Shown here: piece after piece, positions 17,594-26,219 of the stretch
Numbering within the stretch: position 1 is the stretch's first letter
Layout: each line of letters starts with the position of its first letter
NCBI RefSeq assembly: GCF_018642165.1
Contig: NZ_JAHHZM010000006.1
Location: forward strand, 62,001 to 126,000
DNA from: Echinicola shivajiensis
Lineage (GTDB): Bacteria; Bacteroidota; Bacteroidia; Cytophagales; Cyclobacteriaceae
Direction of reading: 5' to 3'
Length of the DNA stretch: 64,000 nucleotides
Position numbers and translations under genes: made by a program
Notes under the pieces: model-generated
Database searches by the model: none
Told to the model about the DNA's origin: nothing
Seen by the model: the letters and a program-made list of their open reading frames with translations, nothing else

Positions 17594-18940
17594 ATGAAAT
17601 ATTATATTTTGTTAACATTCGGCCTATTTTTAGGGATAAATTGTCAGAAAGGGCTTTTTGCGTATGATTTCAGCTGGGATCCACATATGGACAGCTTAAT
17701 AAATGAAAACAATGTTCATATGCTACCTTCAGTTAAGCCAGACAGGATAATTTTGCACCCAAGCGAAACCCCCTACGTGTCAGTAGGAGTGAACTTTAGA
17801 ACATCTGTAGAAGTAAAGGAAGCTTTTTTAGAATTTGCAATAGCCAGCGCAGGGCCTGAGTTTAGGTCAAAAACAAGAAGGATTGGAGCAGAAACCAGTT
17901 ATTTGAAAACTAAGCATGATGGAGAACCCGAAATCGAGGCGCATTACCATGAGGTAAATATTGAAGGGTTGAAACCTGGAGAGGATTATGTTTATCGTGT
18001 GGGAACAGAGAAAGCTTGGAGTGAATGGTTCCAGTTTGAGATGCCCAAGCAAGAAGAACCAGTCCAGTTTGTTTTCTTTGGAGACGCCCAAAATGATGTT
18101 TTATCAATGTGGAGCAGGGTAATCAGGGAAACTTATTTTCAGTTTCCCAGGGTCGATTTCATGATTTATGCTGGTGATTTGATCAATAGAGAAGAGGCTG
18201 ATTTCGAATGGGGTGGCTGGTTTGAGGCGGGAGGTTTTATACATTCGTCTACTCCAATATTAATGAGCCCAGGAAACCATGAATATGCAAAAGCTCCAGT
18301 GACGCTCTCCAAGCATTGGAATCCCCAATTTAATCTTCCCAAGAATGGCCCTGAGGGCATGGAGGAAGTAGTATATGAAGTGAACTATAAGGACCTGAAG
18401 GTAATCTCTCTAGATGCTGAGTTGATAGATGAAATTCCAGATAAGAGAACTAAGCAGGTGCAATGGCTAAGGAAGGTATTAAAAAATGATCCTAAGAAAT
18501 GGACGGTAATTACTTTTCATTACCCTATATATTCTACCAAACCTAATAGAAATAATGAAGATATGCAGGATTTTATACGTCCGATTATTGAAGAATTTAA
18601 TGTAGATTTGGTACTACAAGGTCATGATCATGCCTATGCCCGGGGACGAATGCTTTACAATGGAGGCAATGAAATTTTAGGAGAAGGGCCAATGTATGTG
18701 GTTTCTGTAAGTGGGCCCAAAATGTATGACATAGGAGATGAGGCATGGATGGATAGGAAAGCTTATAATACCCAACTTTTTCACTGGGTAGAGGTGAGCG
18801 GAAATAAATTAGAGTTTAAAGCTTTTACGGCTACTGGGGAACTTTATGATGCTTTTGATTTGGAAAAAGAAGCTTCAGGGAAAAACCAATTGGTCAATCA
18901 TATACCGAGAACAACGGAAAGAATTCAAGCAGTAAAATAA
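17594..18940 (+). CDS. purple acid phosphatase-like metallophosphoesterase
   Basis: Secreted binuclear-metal phosphatase. After a signal peptide (MKYYILLTFGLFLGINCQKGLFA), residues about 45-145 form the fibronectin-III-like N-terminal domain of purple acid phosphatases (ETPYVSVGVNFRT ... EGLKPGEDYVYRVGTEKAWSEW). The catalytic domain carries the metal motifs in order: FFGDAQ, YAGDLINR, SPGNHEYA, VITFHYPIY and VLQGHDHAYARG. Length 448 fits the family. It is followed by a glycerophosphodiester phosphodiesterase after only seven bases, so the pair is an operon. Together they could free glycerol and phosphate from deacylated lipids or teichoic-type or phosphorylated glycans (inference). Confidence 0.88.
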   Translation: MKYYILLTFGLFLGINCQKGLFAYDFSWDPHMDSLINENNVHMLPSVKPDRIILHPSETPYVSVGVNFRTSVEVKEAFLEFAIASAGPEFRSKTRRIGAETSYLKTKHDGEPEIEAHYHEVNIEGLKPGEDYVYRVGTEKAWSEWFQFEMPKQEEPVQFVFFGDAQNDVLSMWSRVIRETYFQFPRVDFMIYAGDLINREEADFEWGGWFEAGGFIHSSTPILMSPGNHEYAKAPVTLSKHWNPQFNLPKNGPEGMEEVVYEVNYKDLKVISLDAELIDEIPDKRTKQVQWLRKVLKNDPKKWTVITFHYPIYSTKPNRNNEDMQDFIRPIIEEFNVDLVLQGHDHAYARGRMLYNGGNEILGEGPMYVVSVSGPKMYDIGDEAWMDRKAYNTQLFHWVEVSGNKLEFKAFTATGELYDAFDLEKEASGKNQLVNHIPRTTERIQAVK

Positions 18941-18947
18941 TTTTGTT

Positions 18948-19805
18948 ATGATCAACCTTAGAATTTTAAAAGGACTGACGCTATCTTTTTTTGCGTGTTT
19001 AATTGTAATGTCAAGCCAAGCCCAAGTTGAGGCTATTAAGGATCGTTTTCATAGGTCAGACGAACTAATGGTGGCTGCGCATAGGGCTGCGCATCAATTT
19101 TATCCTGAAAATAGTTTGGGAGCAATTCAGGAGGCTATCCGGCTGGGTGTTGATATAGTGGAATTGGATATTAGGGTGAGTAAGGACGGAATGCCTTTGA
19201 TCATGCATGACCAAACTGTTGATAGGACCACTACAGGAAGTGGGGATGTAGCGTCTTTGGAATGGGATTATTTAAAGAGCCTTAACCTGAAATTTGAAGG
19301 AACACCAAGCTCTTCAAAAATCCCAACTTTAAGAGAAGCACTATTGGTGTGTAAAGGGAAAATAATGGTTGATATGGATATGAAAACTGATCAGGTAGAA
19401 GCTGTGCTGGAAGTGGTCAGAGAATTGGAAATGGAAGAGGATTTGATATTTTTTGATTCAGATTGGGAAGTATTGGCAGCCATAAAGGCTTCCATTCCGG
19501 AAGCTATATTAATGCCCAGAGCACATAAGCCCAAGGATATAAAGAAAATGGTCAAACTGCTTAAGCCAAGTATTGTTCATATAGACCCGACTTTTTATAG
19601 CCCTAAGACCATTGCTTTAGCCGAAAAGTATAAGCTCAGGATTTGGATCAATGCTTTGGGAGATTTGGATAAGGAATTAGATAAATCCAAGGATAAGGAA
19701 AAAGCAAAAATTTGGATCAGCATGGGAGCTAATATGGTGCAGACCGATTTACCAGCATTTTGGGTTGGGATCAATTCAAAGGCGTCAAGTTTGGCCGCCT
19801 ATTAA
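18948..19805 (+). CDS. glycerophosphodiester phosphodiesterase family protein
   Basis: Exported GDPD-fold TIM barrel of 285 residues. A signal peptide (LTLSFFACLIVMSSQAQ) precedes the active-site start AAHRAAHQFYPENSLGAI; the family usually reads AHRG here, so Ala-Ala replaces the Gly. The metal and catalytic segments VDIVELDIRVSKDGMPLIMHD and VDRTTTGSG are intact. Later strands (KIMVDMDMKT, IWINALGD, MVQTDLPAFW) complete the barrel. It is co-transcribed with the purple-acid-phosphatase-like gene seven bases upstream. The likely reaction is hydrolysis of glycerophosphodiesters to glycerol-3-phosphate in the periplasm, with the phosphatase then releasing phosphate. Confidence 0.87.
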   Translation: MINLRILKGLTLSFFACLIVMSSQAQVEAIKDRFHRSDELMVAAHRAAHQFYPENSLGAIQEAIRLGVDIVELDIRVSKDGMPLIMHDQTVDRTTTGSGDVASLEWDYLKSLNLKFEGTPSSSKIPTLREALLVCKGKIMVDMDMKTDQVEAVLEVVRELEMEEDLIFFDSDWEVLAAIKASIPEAILMPRAHKPKDIKKMVKLLKPSIVHIDPTFYSPKTIALAEKYKLRIWINALGDLDKELDKSKDKEKAKIWISMGANMVQTDLPAFWVGINSKASSLAAY

Positions 19806-19967
19806 AACCAGTTTGATACTTTTATCCTTAATTGTCCGATTAATCTGGTCTTTTGTGATTAGCTATAGATTTTTATACCAAGGATAATTTTGTTAAATTC
19901 CTTATGACTATTTAGGTCAATATCAGCATTTAAACCTATTCTTTTTATTTTAGTATAAGGGATAGAA

Positions 19968-21530
19968 ATGGATAAATACAGGACCCCTTTTTATCAAAAT
20001 ATTTTTGTTGGGCTGTTGTTCAACTTATTGATATTGTTTGTCATTATACTTTTTGGGAAGCCTGAGCAGCCTTGGTATGCACTTTTTCTTTTAATGGTGA
20101 TCTACCCATATTGGATGGGTGCTAAGAAAGGCCATTTAATTATTTATGCGTTAGGGTCTAGCCTTGTTATCTTATTATCTTATTTGTGGATATTTGCCGA
20201 TGATGGTTTAGAATTAATCAACTTTTATCCAGCATTTATATGGATAATATTAATATTAATTTTTCTCTGTTTTCATTATAGACACAAAAAGGAAATACGA
20301 AATATACGGAAGGAGAGGAAGAGGCTTTTTGCCATGTTTGAGAATGCTTCAGAGGCAATTGTAATGGTAAATGAAGAAGGGGAAATAGAGATGGTCAATA
20401 AGCATGGTCTGCAGTTATTCAAATACCACGAGGAGGAGTTATTAAGAAAACCAGTGGAAATACTAATACCAGAGAATTTTTCTAAAAGTCATGCAAGTGT
20501 TAGACGGGAATATTTTAAATCTCCCAAAAATCGACCAATGGGAAAAGGATTAGAGCTTTTTGGGCTAGATAAAGAGGGGATTGAATTTCCTGTAGAAGTC
20601 AGCTTAGGATATTTCAAAGATGGTCAAAGAACGAAGGTTATCGCATTCATTATTGATATAACCGCCAGGAAAAAAGCAGAGATTAAATTACAGAAGTTAA
20701 ATGCCCAACTTGAATCAAAGGTTTTGGAAAGAACAGCAGATCTTGAGGATGCCTTGGAAGATTTGGAGAGGAACAATGAAAACCTCAAAAAGATGGAATC
20801 AGAATTAATAAAGTCTTTGGAAAACGAGCGGGAACTAGGTGAGCTGAAATCTAGGTTCTTGACGATGGCTTCACACGAATTTCGTACTCCCTTAAGCACT
20901 ATTTTGTCTTCAGTATTTCTCTTGGAGAATTTTGTTGAAGAAGAAAACCCGAATGATAAAATTATCCATTTACAACGAATAAGGAGAGCGGTAAACAATA
21001 TGACAGCCATACTTAATGACTTTTTCTCATTGGGCAAACTGGATGAAGGAGGTGTGGTTCTCAATTTTACTGAAACCAATATGAGGGAATTTTTGGATGG
21101 TATTTTGGATGATGTTGAAATCTTAAAGAAAGCTGGACAAGAAATTATTGTTGATGATAGGGGCTTAGATAGCTTTCAATTTGTAGATCAACAATGTATA
21201 AGACATATCATATTAAATTTACTAGCAAATGCGATTAAGTTTTCTGATGAAAACACTCAGATAAAATTAAAGGTGTATTGCCGAGATGATTATCTGGATT
21301 TGGAGGTGAAAGATGCCGGAATTGGAATTCCAGAAGAGGATAAGAAGCATTTGTTCGAAAGATTTTTTAGGGCTAAAAATGCAATTAATATCGAGGGTAC
21401 AGGCCTCGGACTTAGCATAGTAAAAAGATATGTTGAAATATTGAAAGGTCACATTATAGTTGACAGTCAACTAAATAAAGGGACAGTTATTAAAGTTCAA
21501 ATCCCTCTACAAAATGCCAAACAACTTTAA
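19968..21530 (+). CDS. membrane PAS-domain sensor histidine kinase
   Basis: Orphan sensor kinase. Residues about 10-105 hold four hydrophobic segments (IFVGLLFNLLILFVIILF, LFLLMVIYPYWM, LIIYALGSSLVILLSYLW, FIWIILILIFLCF). A PAS domain follows (about 118-235, AMFENASEAIVMVNEEGEIEMVNK ... VIAFIIDITARKKAE), then a coiled coil (about 235-290). The HisKA domain has the phospho-acceptor His303 in SHEFRTPLS, and the HATPase domain has NLLANAIKFSDEN, DAGIGIPEEDKKHLFERFF and GTGLGLSIVKRY. The signal is unknown. No response regulator is adjacent; the nearest receiver is the receiver-Crp protein at 23991, transcribed in the same direction 2.5 kb on, a plausible partner (inference). Confidence 0.92.
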   Translation: MDKYRTPFYQNIFVGLLFNLLILFVIILFGKPEQPWYALFLLMVIYPYWMGAKKGHLIIYALGSSLVILLSYLWIFADDGLELINFYPAFIWIILILIFLCFHYRHKKEIRNIRKERKRLFAMFENASEAIVMVNEEGEIEMVNKHGLQLFKYHEEELLRKPVEILIPENFSKSHASVRREYFKSPKNRPMGKGLELFGLDKEGIEFPVEVSLGYFKDGQRTKVIAFIIDITARKKAEIKLQKLNAQLESKVLERTADLEDALEDLERNNENLKKMESELIKSLENERELGELKSRFLTMASHEFRTPLSTILSSVFLLENFVEEENPNDKIIHLQRIRRAVNNMTAILNDFFSLGKLDEGGVVLNFTETNMREFLDGILDDVEILKKAGQEIIVDDRGLDSFQFVDQQCIRHIILNLLANAIKFSDENTQIKLKVYCRDDYLDLEVKDAGIGIPEEDKKHLFERFFRAKNAINIEGTGLGLSIVKRYVEILKGHIIVDSQLNKGTVIKVQIPLQNAKQL

Positions 21531-21668
21531 TTTCAGTTTAATGGCATAAGCACCTTATATTTTTAAACATCCTATTACTTTATTTTTTATTTGATTAGAA
21601 TCATCAATTGAACATGTTGGCGATCACTGATTTTATCTAGCTTATGGCTTAGATTGAAGAAAAAAGTC

Positions 21669-21887
21669 ATGAAAGCGAATATGGGAATATTAGATAGAGC
21701 AATCAGGATGTCATTAGCCATTGTACTTATAATTCTTGCATCAGGAGGATTTGTAGTTGGATTTTGGAGCACCATTCTGATTATTCTTGGTGGTATATTA
21801 TTACTTACCGGAGCGTTTGCATATTGTCCCCTTTATTCCGTTTTAGGTATTTCTACCTGCCATAATAGGGGTACAGAAAGTAGGTGA
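21669..21887 (+). CDS. DUF2892-type small membrane protein
   Basis: Two-helix inner-membrane protein of 72 residues, with the family's NMGILDRAIRMSLAIVLIIL opening and an FAYCPLYSVLGIST cysteine-containing end. An upstream TTG at 21654 keeps the frame open, but the ATG at 21669 is the better start; ATG 21678 is also possible. Members are often found beside rhodanese-like, Hsp20 or universal-stress genes, which matches its place at the head of a stress-type cluster. Function unknown beyond membrane location. Confidence 0.8.
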   Translation: MKANMGILDRAIRMSLAIVLIILASGGFVVGFWSTILIILGGILLLTGAFAYCPLYSVLGISTCHNRGTESR

Positions 21888-21952
21888 AATTTGGCTTTGT
21901 CCATTTCACATCTAAACAATCATTATTATTAATCAAATTCTAAAAAGTTAAA

Positions 21953-21960
21953 AAGGAGGT
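21953..21960 (+). promoter_or_regulatory. strong Shine-Dalgarno before hsp20
   Basis: AAGGAGGT ends four bases before the Hsp20 ATG. This is an almost full anti-SD complement, unusual in this window where other genes lack a clear Shine-Dalgarno, and it suggests high translation of the chaperone. Confidence 0.7.
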
Positions 21961-21964
21961 AATC

Positions 21965-22423
21965 ATGTCTCTTTCACTTAAAAAAAATAATGGAAGTCAC
22001 TCCGTTTTCTCTGACCTGCTAAAACCTATGTCTTGGTTCAATAGGGACCTGTTTGATTTTGACTCTGATTTAATGCCATCAAGGTTGGGAATCAACATGC
22101 CTACGGCAAATATAACAGAGGGCCCAAAAGAATATAAAATTGACTTAGCCGTACCAGGTTTAGAGCAAAAAGACTTCAATATTGAAATTGAGAATGGCAC
22201 TTTGCGTGTCAGTGCAGAAAGGGAAGAAGAAAAAGATGCAAGCGAAGATGAATTTTCTCGCAAAGAATATTCATTTAATTCTTTTTCAAGAACCTTTGGT
22301 TTGCCCGAAAATATAGATGAAGGAAAAATCGAGGCGAAGTACACTAGGGGTGTTTTGAAAATTATCATTCCAAAAGTTAAAGAAACTCCAGCTAAGCCGG
22401 TTCATAAGATCGAGGTGAAATAA
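21965..22423 (+). CDS. Hsp20/alpha-crystallin small heat-shock protein
   Basis: Cytoplasmic ATP-independent holdase of 152 residues. The N-terminal arm (SWFNRDLFDFDSDL) precedes the alpha-crystallin domain at about 45-140: PTANITEGPKEYKIDLAVPG, FNIEIENGTLRVSAERE and the closing GVLKIIIPK strand. The C-terminal tail KPVHKIEVK supplies the family's I-x-V oligomer contact. The ATG at 21965 is fixed by the strong ribosome site before it. It is followed by a hairpin terminator and sits in a cluster of stress genes (DUF2892, BON-like, UspA, receiver-Crp). Confidence 0.95.
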   Translation: MSLSLKKNNGSHSVFSDLLKPMSWFNRDLFDFDSDLMPSRLGINMPTANITEGPKEYKIDLAVPGLEQKDFNIEIENGTLRVSAEREEEKDASEDEFSRKEYSFNSFSRTFGLPENIDEGKIEAKYTRGVLKIIIPKVKETPAKPVHKIEVK

Positions 22424-22443
22424 GCTGAATTATGATGAAATTG

Positions 22444-22488
22444 AAAAAAGGATCAGTCATCCTAAAAAATGAGAGCTGGTCCTTTTTT
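22444..22488 (+). terminator. intrinsic terminator after hsp20
   Basis: Thirteen-base arms (444-456 and 476-488) pair with one T-G wobble: AAAAAAGGATCAG against CTGGTCCTTTTTT. The right arm provides the T-run. It lies 21 bases past the stop codon. Confidence 0.75.
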
Positions 22489-22541
22489 GACTTTCTCACG
22501 TGGATTAGTTTATAGATATCAATACTTTATTCAGATAAAAA

Positions 22542-22769
22542 ATGGAAAATGCAGTAACCAAAAGACAAGTATCCCAAATGTTGGGAACGTTGGGCTTAGC
22601 TGAACCAAATTATATACACATAGAAATCAATGAAGGAAATCTTTTCCTAAGAGGATATGTGCAGTCTTGGATGGATAGAGACAATATTGAGGATTCAGCC
22701 AGAAGTATTCCTGGAATAGCGTCCATAGTGAATGATTTAGAGGTAAGGGCTATTCCTCAGACAGATTAA
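22542..22769 (+). CDS. small BON-like domain protein
   Basis: A 75-residue protein without signal peptide. It consists of a single BON-like unit: a helix (TKRQVSQMLGTLGL), strand YIHIEINEGNLFLRGYVQSW, helix DRDNIEDSARSIPGI and strand ASIVNDLEVRAI. BON domains bind membranes or ligands and occur in osmotic and stress proteins such as OsmY. The absence of an export signal points to a cytoplasmic role. Its location between hsp20 and the universal stress gene fits a stress cluster. Assignment rests on the pattern only. Confidence 0.7.
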   Translation: MENAVTKRQVSQMLGTLGLAEPNYIHIEINEGNLFLRGYVQSWMDRDNIEDSARSIPGIASIVNDLEVRAIPQTD

Positions 22770-22872
22770 GTTTTACTTTTCTGGGTGTATGTAGCTTTCT
22801 CTTTATATTTGGATGATTAGGACATATATTACATGTTGCTCAGAAAACTTAGTTTAAAGACTATATTTCACA

Positions 22873-23721
22873 TCAATTTTTAAGCGCATTAAAAGTCCAA
22901 ATGGGACAATTCAAATGTTTGATTACCTCTTCAGTGATACCCAAATGAAACCAATGTTTAATCCCCTTATTACCATGAGTTGACATGGCAATCATATCCA
23001 TTTTATGTTTTGACTGGAATTCAATTATTCCTTTTTCTTCTGTAAAGTGGTTGATAAAGTGAGAGGTACAGTTCTTCAGGCTATGTCCTTGTATATATTC
23101 TTCAAACTTTTTCTGTGCCTGCTCATCAGTTTGAAAGTGCTGAGGTGTATTGACCAACAGAAGGTGTAGTTCAGCATTAAAAAAACTCTGTAGACTCTTA
23201 AGTTGCTGAAAGTATTCCACCCTCTCTTCTCTAAGGTTGGAAGGGCATAAAATTTTACGAATTTTGGAAAGTGCTGTCGTTTTCTCAATAGCGAAAACAG
23301 GTATATTCGACTTGCGGATAACTTTTTCTGTTATGGAGCCTAGGAAAAAGTCTTCAATTCCACTTGAGCTTGCCCTGCCCATGATGATTATATCAGCTCT
23401 GGTTTCTTGGGCTACCATTAATATAGCTGGTGCTATGTCACCAGTGCTTGTTTCAATTTCAATATGAATTGGTAAAGGAACAAACCCATTTTTGAGTTTA
23501 TCCAGCTCTTTACAGGCATCTAATTTTAGTTGCTGTGTAATGCTCGGCCCCGAAGGAGTGACGGTCATTTCATCGAAATATACACTTTTATAAAGTGGCG
23601 AGGTATAGATAACATGAACCAAAGTTATCATAGCATTATTGACAGAAGCTATCTGCACAGCAAAGCGAAGGGCTTCCTTGCTAGCTTCTGAAAAATCTGT
23701 AGGAACGAGTATATTATTCAT
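22873..23721 (-). CDS. tandem universal stress protein (two UspA domains)
   Basis: Cytoplasmic protein with two UspA domains. The first (1 to about 143) starts MNNILVPTDFSEASKEALRFA and ends IIMGRASSSGIEDFFLGSITEKVIRKSNIPVFAI, which includes the Gly/Ser ATP-binding loop. The second (about 150-282) starts IRKILCPSNLREERVEYF and ends IAMSTHGNKGIKHWFHLGITEEVIKHLNCPIWTF. The frame opens with a TTG at 23733, but the ATG at 23721 matches the family start, so I used it. It is oriented opposite to the receiver-Crp gene, whose ATG lies 269 bases away, so they may share a divergent control region. The role is stress survival under starvation or low oxygen (family knowledge). Confidence 0.93.
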   Translation of the reverse strand: MNNILVPTDFSEASKEALRFAVQIASVNNAMITLVHVIYTSPLYKSVYFDEMTVTPSGPSITQQLKLDACKELDKLKNGFVPLPIHIEIETSTGDIAPAILMVAQETRADIIIMGRASSSGIEDFFLGSITEKVIRKSNIPVFAIEKTTALSKIRKILCPSNLREERVEYFQQLKSLQSFFNAELHLLLVNTPQHFQTDEQAQKKFEEYIQGHSLKNCTSHFINHFTEEKGIIEFQSKHKMDMIAMSTHGNKGIKHWFHLGITEEVIKHLNCPIWTFNALKN

Positions 23722-23990
23722 TTTTAATTTCAAGCTAATTCCTTTTACACCAATTCTCCATGCCTTGGACTTTTTGAATTGATGATTTTCCTCATCGATT
23801 TATTAAAATACTGAATATAAGTAGTTTAAGCTGTGATTGATCAGCCGGATTCATTAAATTATAAATATCCTAATTAGCATGGAAGTCATTTAAATGGACT
23901 GGTTAAATGAGTAAGGGAATAGCTGACCAAAGTCATGATTTATTAGTTAAATACTGGTTAACTTATCGCTAAGTCAAAAATTCATCAAAT

Positions 23991-25052
23991 ATGAGCCACA
24001 AGATTCTTTTGATAGAAGACCATTTGGAGATGGCTGAAAACATAATAAGCATCCTAAAGTTTGCCCAATATCAGGTTGAACTTGCAAAGAACGGGAAAGA
24101 GGGGGTGGAGATGGCACAAAGTTCTCCTCCAGATTTGATCCTATGTGATATAATGATGCCAGAATTGGACGGTTATAGCGTATTGCATATTCTATCTCAT
24201 AATCCAAAAACGGCAGATATACCTTTTATTTTCCTTACAGCCAAGGCGGATAAAAAGAATATTAGGGAGGGAATGAATTTAGGCGCTGATGATTATATCA
24301 CCAAACCTTTTGAAGGCTTGGATTTGTTGAAAGTAGTAGAAATGAGGTTAAAAAAAAGGGAAGTATTATTAGCTAAAAGTCATCAACACGCAACTCAACA
24401 GAAAGCAGAAGACAAAATAAACTATGAAGGGCTAAAGATCGAAAATATAACGGCAAAACAGCAATCAAGGAAGTTTAGGAAGAAAGATCTTATTTATATG
24501 GAAGGTCAAAACCCCAATGTGCTTTTTCAGATTCGTAAAGGCCGAGTAAAGACATTCAAAATCAATTCTTTTGGGAAAGAGTTAATTACTGGTTTTCACC
24601 AACCTGGTGATTTCTTGGGATACATAGCATTATTGGAAAGCGGCAGTTATGTTGAAAACGCGGAAGCTTTGGAAGAAGTGGAGTTGGCAATTATTCTCAA
24701 AGATGATTTTTTAAATATGGTTTACGGTAACAAAGGAGTAGCGCAAAAGTTTTTCAAAATGCTTTCATATAGAATTGATGAACTGGAGAAGCGCTTATTG
24801 GAAATTGCATATCATTCCGTCAGACAAAGAGTGGCAAGTGTTCTGCTCAAACTTAGTCCTCAGGAGGAGAAAAGTGTGCAGGAGCGTATCATTAAGATTG
24901 CCAGAAAAGATATTGCCAATATTGTAGGAACGACTACAGAAACACTAAATCGAACTTTGGCAGATTTTAAGGAAGAAAAGTTAATTGATATAAGCGTGGA
25001 TGGATTGGAGGTAGTGGAAAGAGAAAAGTTGATTCGTATTCAATACCAATGA
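23991..25052 (+). CDS. receiver-Crp fusion transcription regulator
   Basis: Hybrid response regulator. Residues about 4-120 are a receiver domain with acidic pocket (IEDHLEM), phospho-acceptor Asp53 in LILCDIMMPELDG, and the conserved Thr and Lys (FLTAKAD, DDYITKPF). Residues about 155-265 form a cyclic-nucleotide-binding beta-roll (FRKKDLIYMEGQNPNVLFQIRKGRVKTFK, GFHQPGDFLGYIALLE). Residues about 285-345 form a Crp-type helix-turn-helix (RKDIANIVGTTTETLNRTLADFKEEKLI). This puts two-component input onto a Crp/Fnr output in one chain. It lacks the cysteine cluster of Fnr, so oxygen sensing would not be by an iron-sulfur centre. It probably controls the surrounding stress genes (inference). Confidence 0.93.
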   Translation: MSHKILLIEDHLEMAENIISILKFAQYQVELAKNGKEGVEMAQSSPPDLILCDIMMPELDGYSVLHILSHNPKTADIPFIFLTAKADKKNIREGMNLGADDYITKPFEGLDLLKVVEMRLKKREVLLAKSHQHATQQKAEDKINYEGLKIENITAKQQSRKFRKKDLIYMEGQNPNVLFQIRKGRVKTFKINSFGKELITGFHQPGDFLGYIALLESGSYVENAEALEEVELAIILKDDFLNMVYGNKGVAQKFFKMLSYRIDELEKRLLEIAYHSVRQRVASVLLKLSPQEEKSVQERIIKIARKDIANIVGTTTETLNRTLADFKEEKLIDISVDGLEVVEREKLIRIQYQ

Positions 25053-25070
25053 TGTGCATTTTATTATGAC

Positions 25071-25532
25071 TTAATGAAAGTGTTTTTCATACCTGCCTGT
25101 TTGTTCAAGTATTCTTATTCTAAAAACAATGGGGCGAGTACTTTTCTCTACAAATTCTGGCTGGCTGTGTTCTTTTTCCGGTAGTGATTGAACAGCTGTA
25201 CTTGGTATGAATGGGGCGAGTTTATCTTCAAGGATTTTATAGCCAAATTGGTAATCGGCTTCATCCGTTAGCTCTTCATATTCTCCCCATATGAGCACGC
25301 TTCGCCAATTGGTCATATTGTCTATGGAGTCTACCTGAAAGCAGACCCTTGGTTCCTTGCGCATCATCTTTATTTTCATTCCCAATTTAGAATGTCCGTA
25401 AATAAATCCTTTATCAAAGGCAAAGGAAATTGGCACCATATATATTTTTCCATCGTTTTGACAGGCAATGCGGCCAATGTTCTGTCCATACAGGACGTGG
25501 CTTATTTGGTCGTTTGTCAATATTCCTATCAT
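25071..25532 (-). CDS. pyridoxamine 5'-phosphate oxidase-fold flavoprotein
   Basis: A 153-residue split-barrel FMN-binding protein of the PNPOx-like/nitroimidazole-resistance group. Visible blocks are IGRIACQNDGKIYMVPISFAFDKGFIYGHSK, KIKMMRKEPRVCFQVDSI and NWRSVLIWGEYEEL. These form the flavin-binding barrel in relatives. It converges on the receiver-Crp gene with an 18-base gap and is followed on the same strand (upstream) by the GreA-like gene 13 bases away, so those two are probably co-transcribed. The likely role is a cytoplasmic flavin-dependent reductase of unknown substrate in stress. Confidence 0.88.
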   Translation of the reverse strand: MIGILTNDQISHVLYGQNIGRIACQNDGKIYMVPISFAFDKGFIYGHSKLGMKIKMMRKEPRVCFQVDSIDNMTNWRSVLIWGEYEELTDEADYQFGYKILEDKLAPFIPSTAVQSLPEKEHSQPEFVEKSTRPIVFRIRILEQTGRYEKHFH

Positions 25533-25545
25533 AGCTTAAATAATT

Positions 25546-26013
25546 CTAAAATACATCTTTGATGGTGTATTCTTTTCCATCATATTGGAAGTTGTCACCT
25601 CTTTTTAAACCGCGCATAACTATAAACAAAGGACTGTGGGTTGAGATGCCCAGATAGTCCTTGCCTTGTGAAGAAAACTGTTCAATACTGACGGATACAA
25701 AAAATGTGGCTAGGTTGGTAATCACCACTGAACCAAGTTCAACTGTTTCATTGAGCTTTTCTCCTTTTGATGATAAGTAAGATAAAATTCCCATTTCAGC
25801 TTCTGCAAAATCGAGTGCTTGGAAAAGAGAATTGTATTCAGACTGGTCAAAGACCCTTCTATTACCGCTATTGATGTCTTCATCATCCAAATCTCTAACG
25901 CCCTTAAGTTCATGCAGCCTAAGCTGAAAGTCATCAATCAATGATTGCTGTTTTTTTCGGCACGCTTCCAGTAATTCATTTTTAAGCTGGATTTTATTTT
26001 CCATCGTTTCCAT
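25546..26013 (-). CDS. GreA/GreB-like C-terminal domain protein
   Basis: A 155-residue cytoplasmic protein. The N-terminal helical region (about 1-80) includes the RLHELKGVRDLDDEDINSGNRRVFDQSEY segment, and the C-terminal region (about 85-155) resembles the FKBP-like domain of GreA/GreB/Rnk (VELGSVVITNLATFFVSVSI ... ISTHSPLFIVMRGLKRGD). Such short GreA-like proteins recur in Bacteroidota and are often misannotated. The coiled-coil Gre acidic tip is not obvious, so true transcript-cleavage activity is doubtful; RNA polymerase binding is possible. It probably forms an operon with the PNPOx gene. A second in-frame ATG lies at 26004. Confidence 0.7.
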   Translation of the reverse strand: METMENKIQLKNELLEACRKKQQSLIDDFQLRLHELKGVRDLDDEDINSGNRRVFDQSEYNSLFQALDFAEAEMGILSYLSSKGEKLNETVELGSVVITNLATFFVSVSIEQFSSQGKDYLGISTHSPLFIVMRGLKRGDNFQYDGKEYTIKDVF

Positions 26014-26219
26014 AAGGCTATAATACCTATAAATTCTTTAAATTAAGATGTTATATATCATAGGGATATTATGATTGTAATCACTCGATTTTGTGTGGTT
26101 GAATCTTTCAATATTGTTGATATTAAGTCAGTTTAGGCTTATGTCATGCATTTTGTATGGGGGAGATTAAATTTTAAATAAATGCATTATAAATCGGAAT
26201 AAAACATTATAAAGTCAGA

